The notes: a model not told the origin generated them from the sequence alone. A stretch of DNA of 32,268 nucleotides from Chromera velia (GCA_018398765.1 JAHBMJ010000924.1:5995-38262), one strand, 5' to 3'. Shown: positions 22,103 through 31,050, counted from the first letter of the stretch. A program made the numbers and translations.

Positions 22103-25100
22103 GTAAGACAGCCAGGAGGGGAGGGAGGAAAACTTCGAGCATGAAAGGTGCGTCAATGAGAAAAAGTACATCTTCCTCATCTTGACAACATCAGAAACTC
22201 CTGACGTATTCTGTTTGCTCCCGTTTCTCTTTCTCTGGACAAAGGCAGACAGACAGACAGACAGACAGACCAACCTGAGGGGTGGGTCTATCCTCTGTGT
22301 GTCCACTACCGAGGACTCCACAGAAACCCAAACCGGAGGAGAAGACGCGACCGTCCGCAGACAGAAAGAGAGTGTGACTCCGACTGCTGGCAATCTGCAC
22401 TCACTCAAACAGGCGAAGCGTCGTCTCATGCTCTATAAAAACTTGTTTCATTTGGCTTCGAAGGTGGGCGTGAACACTACTGCTCGCAACGTGCATAAAA
22501 AGAGAAAGGAAGTCTCTTGGAGATCAAACAGGCTGGCTTGCTCGCATACGTGAGAGATTTTTCTTTTCTTCGGAGGAAAGTATAACATCATGAATGGGGC
22601 AGTGTGGCTTACAAAAACGGCATGCAGTCTGCCTGGAAGGAAACCGACTTTGGAGATTTTGACGTTTTCTGCGTTTACTTTCATACAGTTTACTTAAAAG
22701 AATTCTGTATAAAAGTAAACGGAAACCGACTTTGGAGATTTTGACGTTTTCAAGTGCCAGCACAGGAGAGGGCAGCAGCTGTCTCTCCGGAGACATTTCC
22801 AGTCCCAGTTGGAGTCTGTCGTTACTGCCCCAGGAGAAAGCGGCCCGTTGGAGACGGGTGAGGGCAGAGAGGTACTGGAGAGAAGGACAAGCCTCAGTCA
22901 TCCAGACGAGGAAATCGTATCTGTACACAGAAGGGCACCGAAAACAGAAGGAAAAAGGGTAGGGTCATGTCAGATCAGTAGGATCTATCTCCGTCCTCCA
23001 CCAGCATCTGGATTGATTTTCCGTGGCATGTCTTTTCCCTCTCTGGAGATGTGAAGCAACGGCAGCCACTGATCTTCCTTCCTCTCTGGTGTCTGTCCAC
23101 ATGCATACTGACAGAGGAACGTGCGTACCTGCTGAGTTGTGTGGTCTTCAGAGTTTCAAAAAAGGAGTGCGCCAGTCCCTCCAGTTTCAGTACAGGGGGA
23201 GGGGGGGGCACGTTATTGATCATCCGGAAGATTCCAGTAGTGGAGGACTTGAGGAAGATTGTGAACTCGTCCTGTGGGCAGGGGCATACAGAAGGAGGAA
23301 ATATAAGAAATGACATTCTGAAGTCCACTTTGCATTCTTCCAGCAGAACAGTACGACTCCTTCTGAGAAAATCAATCAATGGCTCCTCTACGCATGCACT
23401 TGATGTAATTTCCTCGAAATGCAATGTGTCTTTGAGTGCGTCCAGACAAACCGACAAGAAGATTCATGTCCAGCTCGCACACTTCTCCAAAAACATTCCT
23501 GGAGAGGCAGTTTCAGCGTGGGCCCAAACGGGATGTGCAAGATATCGATAGCCAAACAAAAAGAAGGAAGAATTTGAGCACGTGGAACCATTTTCTTTTT
23601 GGATTCACTCGCTTTTGAATGCAGCAAGGGTTGCCTTCCTTCCGACCTTTCGGATGCAGTCGGTGCCGTCCATGTCGAAGAGGGCGAAGAGGAGCCGAAT
23701 CTTCTCCGCCGCAGAGGCCCGCAAACTCACGAGAACCGCAGCTGCGATTCAGGAAGACGACAAGAGAGAAAAAAGATTCCAATAATGACGAAGAGCGAAG
23801 AATGGCCATACAGGAAGGAGATCAGAAATTTCTTCGGTCCTGTTTACTTTCAGTTCTTTTCTTCTTTGCCCAGCTGTCAGCTGGCTATAAGATCTCATCC
23901 GCTCAGAAGATTGACTCCCTGTGGCTGCTTTCGCTTGGATTGTCCAACTGCCCGCCGAAAGACAGAGTGACTGACTGACTGACTGACTGACTGACTGACT
24001 GACTAACTGACTGACTGACTGACTGACTGACTGACTAACTGACTGACTGACTGACTGACTGACTGACTGACTGACTGACTGACTGACTGACTGACTGACT
24101 GACTGACTGACCGGAGAGAAACTCGAGGCCGTCTGCCTGCCCAGAAGCCCGGTTCTCTGCGAAGGCCGCGAACCAGTCGGGGATCCGGGAGGCAGCCGGG
24201 AGGGAGGCCGGGAGTACCACATGAATCAGTTTTTGGAAACGATACCTGCACAGATACGTATTCATACAAATTTTCTTGACCATTAACCTTGCATGGAAGT
24301 GAACTCGCATAGGTGGAGGTTGTGGCAAAAGTACGACTTCTTTCTTCTTTTGACGCTGAGACTCTGACACCCAATTCTCCAAATGCGTCTATCAGATAGG
24401 GAGTCATTTCTGGAGCCCGCAAGCTTTGTTATGCCATCTGCAGTGTGAGCCTGTACTTAGCCAAACACGTAGGGGGGGCTGTAAACAAGCTGCAGGGGAC
24501 CTCTCATGTTCAAGGGGGAGTCAGTGGCCCAGCGTGCAGCAGCAGTGAGGTCTCCACTTTTGAGCACTTATGCACTCACGTGACGGTGTAAGACACGTTG
24601 CTTCCTTGTGTCAGTTTCACTGCTCTACCACCTGCCTCCCGTGTGCTACCTTCCTTCTGTTGACTTAATCATAGAACGGGACCACGCCCAGAACAGAACT
24701 TCATCATCTGCCTCCATGTGCGATGGATCCGACTTACAGGTCGAGAGAAAAGTTCAGAGTCAGCTGCTTAACTCTCTGAATGAGAAGGTTCAGCTGAGCG
24801 GCATCCCCTGCATGTACACAGAAAGGGAGGTGTGTGAGCATGCATGCAGACAGAACACTGCATATGCATGCATGTGCATGAGGATTCATACAGGCATGCT
24901 GTTTGATCGAAGACATTCTCTGTTGGCCCCCGAAATGCTGATGAGGCAGAGAAGGATACGCTGGATGTGGGGGTCATGGAAGGACCTTCTCATGCAGGTG
25001 GTTGATTGTGCAGTCATGCAAGTGCCTCGAAGCATGCATGCATGCTTGCAGTGACTGACTGACTGACTGACAGATATCCAGTAGAGGGATGAAGGGGTCC

Positions 25101-25144
25101 TTCACGCTCACATCCCCGAATTCAACAGAGGCGTTCGCGCCCAT
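13855..25144 (-). CDS. 25-exon EF-hand / RCC1 / WW multidomain protein, ~1167 aa
   Basis: Exons read off the minus strand: 25144-25072, 24807-24738, 24245-24112, 23741-23647, 23271-23129, 22920-22731, 22394-22275, 21947-21752, 21495-21388, 21179-21061, 20881-20759, 20519-19965, 19658-19537, 19149-19015, 18832-18657, 18358-18243, 18000-17893, 17585-17475, 16867-16788, 16394-16271, 15886-15776, 15358-15269, 14964-14866, 14306-14207, 14060-13855. All phases join, giving 3504 nt. Residues 1-6 are MGANAS, a canonical N-myristoylation context. Residues ~40-135 resemble an EF-hand pair. The first is degenerate; the second has loop [12 protein letters not shown] (115-126), split by an intron after K124. 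Five RCC1 units follow (~res 195-510), with cores [48 protein letters not shown] and [12 protein letters not shown]. Residues ~510-960 are an insertion. It holds a PA-like stretch ([30 protein letters not shown]; tentative) and a complete WW domain ([18 protein letters not shown], Trp pair 23 residues apart). Two more RCC1 units ([23 protein letters not shown]) complete seven. RCC1 propellers act as GEFs or protein scaffolds; the function here is unknown. The last exon is the least certain, and extra small exons in long introns are possible. Confidence 0.8.
15372..15467 (-). repeat. (GGTT/GGCT)n microsatellite near an intron 3' end
   Basis: CCAA and CCAG units on the plus strand lie inside intron 21, ending a few bases upstream of the acceptor at 15359. 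Frames of the [11 protein letters not shown] or NQPTNQPA type across it are shadows. Confidence 0.85.
17457..17474 (-). repeat. (GTGA)n at the 5' splice site of intron 18
   Basis: The donor after ...CTCGCAGGG reads GTGAGTGAGTGAGTGAGT, a consensus GTGAGT repeated in 4-nt steps. Confidence 0.75.
19402..19536 (-). repeat. (GTCA)n microsatellite starting at the 5' splice site of intron 13
   Basis: On the coding strand, exon 13 ends ...ATGTGCAGAGC and the donor GT opens a GTCA tract of about 30 units with one short interruption near 19497-19503. This is the same arrangement as introns 1 and 3. Confidence 0.85.
22003..22102 (-). repeat. (CAGA/CAGG)n microsatellite in intron 7
   Basis: An intronic run of CAGA and CAGG units about 100 bp long (plus strand). 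A second CAGA run (22244-22270) sits four bases inside the donor of the same intron (coding strand GTTGGTCTGTCTG). Frames across it (Cys/Leu/Ser-rich or Asp/Arg/Gln-rich) are shadows. Confidence 0.85.
22639..22751 (-). repeat. 31-bp duplication of an exon end and donor flanking a 48-bp hairpin
   Basis: The plus-strand 31-mer beginning GGAAACCGACTTTGGAGATT occurs at 22639-22669 and again at 22721-22751. On the coding strand it covers the last 21 nt of exon 6 plus the donor GTCGGTTTCC. Between the copies lies 22673-22720, a 48-bp sequence with 16-bp inverted ends (GTTTACTTTCATACAG / CTGTATAAAAGTAAAC, one mismatch). The gene thus carries two identical candidate donors 82 bp apart; I used the upstream one (22730). 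Confidence 0.85.
23968..24111 (-). repeat. (GTCA)n microsatellite starting at the 5' splice site of intron 3
   Basis: About 36 GTCA units with two interruptions on the coding strand, beginning exactly at the donor after ...TTCTCTCCG. Retained in mRNA it would translate without stops as Ser-Val-Ser-Gln repeats, which explains the long SVSQ-type frames on this strand. Confidence 0.85.
25051..25071 (-). repeat. (GTCA)n microsatellite at the 5' splice site of intron 1
   Basis: Read on the coding strand, exon 1 ends ...GGATATCT and is followed directly by GTCAGTCAGTCAGTCA. The donor GT is therefore the first base pair of the repeat. Confidence 0.75.
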
Positions 25145-25830
25145 CGCTTCCCTCTACCGCTTTTGAGCACGGCGGGAACTGCCCTTGGAGGGATCTCCAC
25201 CCACCAGTCAGAGCTGGCACGTGAGCGTACTGGCAGACAGGAACAGGGTAGAATAAAGACGTTCGATCGATGTTTTCTCACTTGGGTTCCGGGGTGTCAC
25301 AGCCTGACATCCAGTATCTTATCTGGTTTGGTCTTCGGTGGTCCAGACTGTCACAGTCGTCTGACCCTCTTGAAACCCCAATATCAATTGAGAAGTGTGG
25401 CGTATAGATCGACTGCAAGCCGATTCAAATTTAGCCGTCTATGTATGCGACGGTCTTAATTTGTCTGCAATCGTACGTACGTACAAAATTTGTATGCAAC
25501 CGATACAGTCTAAGGCGGCCGGGGCCTTTCAGCTTTGTAGCGCACTCGGAGCGGGCCGGCCAGCCGCGAGTGCATGAGTTCCGCAGGCCGGGGCCCGCGC
25601 GAGGCCCCTCCACGTACCGCGCGTGCATGGGAAGGGCGTACAAATTAACTCAGCCGTCTCTTCCCGTCTCTAAGCTGTCGATCAAAAGCAAAGTCCAGCT
25701 ACTCTGCCAAACTGCTTCACATCTCGTCTGAGCGCGAGTTCACATCACACCAAAAAACACTCCTCGAAAGGTCCTATATTGACTTGAAGTGCAGTGCACT
25801 GAAGCCAAGCTGTCTGCTGAGGGAGAGTCA
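25145..25830. promoter_or_regulatory. divergent promoter region between the RCC1-type gene and the DUF1499 gene
   Basis: The two genes start head to head, 686 bp apart, so this interval should hold both 5' UTRs and promoters. It contains a GC-rich block (about 25516-25620) with repeated GGCCGGGGC-like words. Beside it is a TACGTACGTAC stretch followed by the near-palindrome GTACAAAATTTGTATGC. A CCTATATTG near 25773 lies 58 bp before the DUF1499 ATG. I cannot assign any start site. The GC-rich block could also be a mobile-element remnant. Confidence 0.45.
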
Positions 25831-26664
25831 ATGCCGCAGCTATTTTCATCTCAGGCTCTTGTTGTCGGGGTCTTGTGCGTCTCTGTCTGTCTCCATCCTT
25901 CCAGTGCTTTCATTGCCGACGGAACTGCCTCCTCTGTCTCTCTTTTCCGAAAGCGCCTCCCTGCCTTCCGCCCTGCTCATAGAAAGACAGTGAGACCTCC
26001 ATCAGCATCCGGCACTCCGTCCACCGAAATGCAGATGTCCTTCCTCACCCCTGCCGTCTCTGCCGTAGAGACAGTGGCAGCTGCCACTTCAACCCCCACT
26101 CACGTTCCTGGGATCGTCACAGGGGTTGCATCCTTCGCCTGGTCCCTTGTTGGCGCTGAGGTGGTTGGAAGTCTTCTCAAGGGGACCGCACTCGCAGGTC
26201 TAGTTCCCCTTGTCACAAACGTCCTGGGGGTGTGGGTCTTCTCTCTCCTGGTTGTGCGTCTTACCAGCCGATCTCCCACAAAAACGTGGGTTGAGGATTT
26301 CCCCCAAACGGTGGACCACCCAAGAGGCGCCACCCGGGTCGCTCCTGACTTCTCCTCACCCAAAAAACTGGAGCCTCCTGTTTATGATGCCCCCGTGGCG
26401 ACTCTGCAGAAGGCAGCGAAGGAGTGGATAGAGCAGCAGCCTCGCACTGCCATCGTCACAGACAAGGAGGGATACATTTACGCGTACTTTCTGACGAATC
26501 TGATGGGGTTTCGGGACAACTTTGCAGTCAAATTTGAGTCTCAGGCAGGAGGCAAAACTCGAGTCTGGGTTCAAAGCGAACTGATCCTCGGGGAAGGTGA
26601 CTTGGGGGTCAACTACAATCGAGTGAATGCCTTCCTGTCTGCGCTTGGCAAGCAGTTCAAATGA
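25831..26664 (+). CDS. plastid-targeted DUF1499-domain membrane protein, 277 aa
   Basis: Single exon from ATG 25831 to TGA 26662-26664. An upstream in-frame extension lacks an ATG, and the signal peptide fits a start here. Residues ~6-26 form a hydrophobic signal peptide ending PSSAF at 23-27. Residues 28-65, rich in Ser, Arg and Pro, look like a transit peptide. Together they make the bipartite leader of proteins imported into secondary plastids, where Phe at the cleavage site is characteristic. Two hydrophobic segments (~93-115 and ~118-145) could be membrane helices. Residues ~165-276 match DUF1499: AATLQK-type helix, YIYAYFLTNLMGFRDNFAVKF, and the hallmark SELILGEGDLGVNYNRV, where the family typically has RSASRxGxxDxGVNxxRI. 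DUF1499 is found in bacteria, algae and plants and has no firmly assigned biochemistry. A plastid membrane location is inferred. Confidence 0.88.
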   Translation: MPQLFSSQALVVGVLCVSVCLHPSSAFIADGTASSVSLFRKRLPAFRPAHRKTVRPPSASGTPSTEMQMSFLTPAVSAVETVAAATSTPTHVPGIVTGVASFAWSLVGAEVVGSLLKGTALAGLVPLVTNVLGVWVFSLLVVRLTSRSPTKTWVEDFPQTVDHPRGATRVAPDFSSPKKLEPPVYDAPVATLQKAAKEWIEQQPRTAIVTDKEGYIYAYFLTNLMGFRDNFAVKFESQAGGKTRVWVQSELILGEGDLGVNYNRVNAFLSALGKQFK

Positions 26665-27133
26665 AGTACGGAGACGTGAGAACATATGAGGGTGCCTTGT
26701 GTGTGTTTCAGTGAATGCCGCAGTCGAGTCGACAACTGTTCTTCGGTCAACCGGTGAGCAGTTTGGAGGAGAAGGAACTATAGCTGCACTGACTCCAATG
26801 GGTACAATAGATTCAGGCATCGTGTGAGTGGTGATGAAGCAGTGTGTATGAGTGGATTGCGTCTTGAGAATGGATGGCTATATTTTGATGACATTCACGA
26901 CCTCCTGATGCTTTCGTTCTCTTTCCTTTTTCTTTCTTTTCTTTCTTCCGTTTCTTTTTTCCGCTTCTTTCTTTCTTTCTTTCTTTCGTCTCTCTCTCTT
27001 TTTTGTTCCTTCCCTCCGCCTTCCTCATTTATTTCGCTTTCATGTTTTCGTGTTTTCTGCCCTCCTTTTCTTTCTTGCTTTCTTTGTTTCTTTCTTTCTC
27101 TCTTTCTTGCTTGCTTGCTTGCTTGCTTTCATT

Positions 27134-27171
<38 letters not shown>

Positions 27172-27694
27172 TTCCTTCCTTCCTTTCTTTCTTTCTTTCT
27201 TTGCAGCTTTCTGTCTCTCTGTATTTCTTTCGATTTTTTTGATTTTCATTATATGGGAATTTCTCGTATCGATCTCTATAGCCTGACATTGTTGTACTTA
27301 GCACGCTACATTTGTTTGTAATTTTTTCAAAAAAAAAAAAATACCGAGTTACTCGGCATGCAAACTTTTCGGTAATTTCCCGGGAATTTTCCCGGTAAAA
27401 TATAGAATCTTTTCTAAAAATGAAACGAAAAATAGTCTATGGCCTACTAAATTATCCAAATAGTAAGAGAGATCAGGTCGAGTCAGAGCTAGAGTCAAAG
27501 ATGCTTTACCATACAGAGGTTCAGGCTTTAACCGGCCACAGTTCAAAATTTGAAGTTAGCTAAACCAGTCTGATTCAATTTATAGGCCGGTGTTCTGTAC
27601 TACTGGGTGCCGCACAGAGATGGCTCAAGAAAAAGTTAGGATGAGAACAGAAGCTAGAGGACTGGCCAGAAAGCTTACTTTAAATTACTTCAAA
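26665..27694. other. 3' flank of the DUF1499 gene, then pyrimidine-rich repeat DNA
   Basis: The first ~160 bp are the likely 3' UTR. A stop-free 39-codon run at 26711-26827, preceded by TTTCAG, has protein-like composition (...GEQFGGEGTIAALTPMG). It has no usable upstream donor that I can see. The pyrimidine repeat follows, then AT-rich sequence without a gene. Confidence 0.35.
26904..27235. repeat. (TTTC)n / (TTGC)n polypyrimidine microsatellite
   Basis: About 330 bp dominated by TTTC, TTCC and TTGC units on the plus strand. The Phe/Leu/Ser-rich and Lys/Glu-rich frames on the two strands are translation of the repeat. Confidence 0.9.
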
Positions 27695-29549
27695 TAGAGA
27701 TAGCTATCGTATCGATATCGTATCGTATCGTATCGGTATCGGTATCAAAGTATCGACTATCGGTGCTTTCTTGAGCGGCCGAGTATCGGTTAGTATCGGC
27801 CTGCTTAGAGCTTGTAAATATTTATGAAGGTGGCCAAACGCGCACCGGGCCAGGTCTCGGTGCTCAAAGACCAGCCGCAGGGCGCCGGGCGCGGCCGCGG
27901 GCCCAGTAATACGTATACTGTCCCCAACCGGCTCCATACATGGATGAATGCGGAACCGGCTCCATGGAGCGTACACTGAATTCAGCCCCAGCGACCGGAA
28001 CAGCGCCTCAAGACAAGACTGTATATTTACTGCATCCGATCTAACAGAGCTTCATCATTTCCATTTTCTGAATAAAACCGCTTCTGGACAATCAAAGCAT
28101 CATAACAGCCAGAAGGGGGAAAAACAAGCTAAGGTGTGGGCATATTATAAACATCAGGCAGATAGAAATTTCGTCTCCTCAGCATGCAGAGTTGCTTGAC
28201 CCGTTGTTGACCTATCGGAGTTGGCTCACTGGCCAACGTCCAAACAACTCAAGGATAGTAGTCTAAGAATCGTGTTTGCATAGTGTTGTCTCTTCTTTTT
28301 GTGCCGTCTTAGAGCTTCAGGAGTGACCGGATCGACCAGGATGTCAACATGGGTAAACTGAGATTCGGAAAGGTCAGTCATGAGTGAGGTCACTATCATT
28401 TGGTGACATCCATACTCTGCTATTGAAGCTTGCCACTTTACCATTGATGTTCAACCACTGAGCATGCTTCTGATGACCTTATCTTTTATAAAAGCTTACC
28501 ACTTGGCGACTCGCTACTTGTTTTTCGACGTTGACCTAGCTTCCAGCAATGGTTCGGTCTTCATACCCTCTAAATCATAAAACACATACCAGGACTGTCT
28601 ATCTGTTTCCTTGTAGGAACCTTTGTAGTCCAACGTGTTTGTTTTGGTCTCTTCCATGCTTTCACTTATGCAGAAGGAACTCCTAATACCGCAAGCAGTG
28701 CTGTTTTCGTTTTTCTGGAACTGGATCTGCCCTCCCTGGAATGACCGGTGAGTTTGTCACTTGTGCCTGCTCCGCAGAGGAAGGAGAAAGCCTCCCCAAA
28801 GTCTAAAAAGCTGAAGATTGTCTTACTATGGATGTATTCCACCAATTTGTTGCAGCTTTAAAATCTCAGTTGGCTGTTTTGCGTATTGGTTGATTTTCAT
28901 GGAGATGCATACACATACAGATAAACATATATACAGACCGCTGCACACTATCAGACCTTTGACCTCAATTTTCTCTTCACTCCGCTTGCTGAGTATCAAC
29001 CATCACGTTGCTCAAGAGAGTCCAAGCTAAGCTTTTTTGCTGCATAGCTTGTTTTTTCTTTCTTCTTTGTGCTACAAATCTACATGGTTCCTTCGTGCGC
29101 TCAGAATAGCATGTGGATGTCTACGTTTTGCTATAAATTTTGTATGCATTCACTTGTATTTGGGTGATTTTGACATACACATCAGAATAAAAACGAGTCT
29201 AACAGTTTGCGTCTGGCATGAGATTTCCAGGAACGACGTATTGATGAAGTCATTGTCAATCTGATGATGTGTTAACTTTTTTAAAGGGGGGTTGGGGGGG
29301 CAAAGCCCCCCTTATAGTTTAGCCTTCTGAACGTTTCGGAGCCCATTTTCTAAGTAAAGTTGACTCTTTAAAAACATGAGAGTTTTACAAAAAGTTTTTT
29401 GTTTGACGAATGATACTGTTTGCACTAGGTTTTAGCCTTATACGCTAAAAATTTTATATCAGTATCAAAATTATTGACGATACCCCCTTTTTTTGGAACG
29501 TTAAATTCCAATACGATACCGATACGATACGATACAATGGCTATCCCTA
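27695..29549. mobile_element. 1.85-kb element with pentamer-rich terminal inverted repeats
   Basis: The left end reads TAGAGATAGCTATCGTATCG. The reverse complement of the right end reads TAGGGATAGCCATTGTATCG, so 17 of 20 agree. Both ends continue into (TATCG)n pentamer repeats. The interior has no recognisable transposase and includes a GC-rich block near 27840-27910. Flanks are ...ACTTCAAA and (C)TCACTTAAAG, similar but not a clean duplication. It is most likely an old non-autonomous DNA transposon. The alternative is two unrelated copies of a short repeat in opposite orientation. Confidence 0.5.
29295..29311. repeat. G-rich perfect hairpin
   Basis: GGGGGGC AAA GCCCCCC forms a perfect 7-bp stem with a 3-nt loop, preceded by another G run. 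It lies inside the right part of the 27695-29549 element. It may be a mobile-element end structure. Confidence 0.7.
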
Positions 29550-29951
29550 CTCACTTAAAGACAGGCTTAAGGTTCGAATTCTCTGAGCACGATCTAAGAC
29601 TCAATACAACTTGACTTAACTCGATCTCGACATATCCGCTAGCTCTCACTCGATCCGATCAGGTATGGCTAACGCTGTAGAAACGTACGAGACGTTGCGG
29701 AGACTGCCCCATCTCTTTTTTATCGCTGTCTTCGACCACAAGAATTAGAATCGATTGGAATCTCCTTTCTTTCTCCTCTAATTCTGGACAGGACGACATG
29801 TAAAAACTTGAAAAGATGCCGCGTCTCCCAAACGTGGATCTGGTTAGAGACGTACACGTATTTGAACGCCACCACAAAAATCAGTAACACCACATAAATT
29901 GGGCCCGCTGCGTTGCTTTCTAGCGGCATGCTTGAACACATTGATTTGGTC
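29550..29951. other. intergenic, no gene recognised
   Basis: Short minus-strand frames around 29659-29941 have no recognisable similarity and no supporting splice signals. Confidence 0.35.
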
Positions 29952-30318
29952 CGGGGCCCTAGGTCCTGCGCAGCCTACCCTGCAAAGACCTAGGAAGTTA
30001 GACAGGAATTTAGAGGAATTTAGACAGGAATTTAGAGGAATTTAGCTAGGAATCTAAAGGATTTTAAAGACAGGAATTTAGAGGAATTTAGTAAATTTTG
30101 GAGGTCGATTTCTTATAAACTATAATGAGTTAGAACTTGATATTAACGGTGCTTAGAGAGCTATATGAGAGCTATAAACATTATTAATAACAAGTTCTAA
30201 CTCTTCATAGTTCACAAGAAATTAACTTTTAAAATATAGTAATTTAGCGCTCTAATTAAATTACTTTAGATTCCTGTCTGAATTCCTAGGTCCTTGCAGG
30301 GTATTTAGCGCGGCCCTG
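29952..30318. mobile_element. fold-back MITE with near full-length inverted arms
   Basis: The left end begins CGGGGCC. The reverse complement of the right end begins CAGGGCCG, which is hAT-like. Matching arms include TACCCTGCAARGACCTAGGA and AGACAGGAATYTARAG-type blocks. Inner arms also pair: AGTTAGAACTTGATATTAA at about 30129-30147 against TTAATAACAAGTTCTAACT at 30184-30202. The element is thus almost a complete palindrome of about 367 bp and would fold into a long hairpin if transcribed. The left arm has three copies of a 22-bp unit beginning GACAGGAATTTAGAGGAATT. No matching target-site duplication is visible. Confidence 0.75.
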
Positions 30319-31050
30319 GCTCTATCCAGCCTTGCCCGGGGGCAGCCCCAGGCACCCGCGGCTAGCTCATCTGTATTCCAGTAAGATCCGCCGCCTCCCG
30401 CGGCTCCTGCATGGCGCGCCCAAGTAAGACATCACACATGCCCCTTCTTTTAGCGGGATTCTTCCTTAATTAAAAAAGGAAGAATCTTGTTTATACACGT
30501 CTGCTGCAGCCCACAAGCGCATCTGTAAAAGCTAAATCAATAAGGAGAAACCGTTTAGAAAAAAAGCCTTTGAAAAGGTGGAGAACGTTGAAGATACTTT
30601 AAAGGGATGGTTTAGGCGGAACATGGGTCAATGGGTCATGTCGCCTATCGATCATGTTTATTTAGCAACATAAACTAACAAAGACTACTTTTTGTATGCC
30701 CCTTCCTTCATGAAACCTTCTTACACTTCCCTATTCCCTCTTCTATTTTAATTTATTTTCTTTTATATATACTTATGTAGTTCTTGTTGTATATAAGCTT
30801 GACTCTTGATGACTACCTTTATGCAGTGTCTTGTTTGTCTGTGAAGGGGACCCCGGGCCGCCCCCCCCCCCGACGTGACCTCACGCACCCTGCGGCCCCT
30901 GCCGTCCGCGTCGAACGACTGACCGCGATCGCGCGTACTGCTCTATGGTAGCCTCTGATTTGCCTCTCTGCCTCGCACTAATTGATGTTGTGTTACATGC
31001 AAGCATGCCGAGGCCACCCGGACTGATGCACGTCCCGTCTCCTTTTTAGA
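30319..31050. other. intergenic, no gene recognised
   Basis: Contains GC-rich patches (30320-30420 and 30845-30945) and AT-rich sequence between them. No coding or RNA gene is recognisable. A short hairpin lies at 30457-30486. Confidence 0.35.
30457..30486. repeat. 11-bp-stem inverted repeat
   Basis: GATTCTTCCTT and its exact reverse complement AAGGAAGAATC are separated by 8 A/T bases. No function can be assigned. Confidence 0.75.

Noticed and set aside
23749-24222. ORF rich in Ser-Val-Ser-Gln repeats
   Set aside because: It is read-through of the (GTCA)n intron tract; flanking exons join in phase when the tract is spliced out.
24246-24422. Extra coding sequence upstream of exon 3, including an ATG at 24310
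   Set aside because: Exons at 25144-25072 and 24807-24738 join exon 3 in perfect phase and supply a better start (MGANAS).
26813-27321. Lys/Glu-rich and Phe/Ser/Leu-rich ORFs on both strands
   Set aside because: Both are translations of a polypyrimidine microsatellite.
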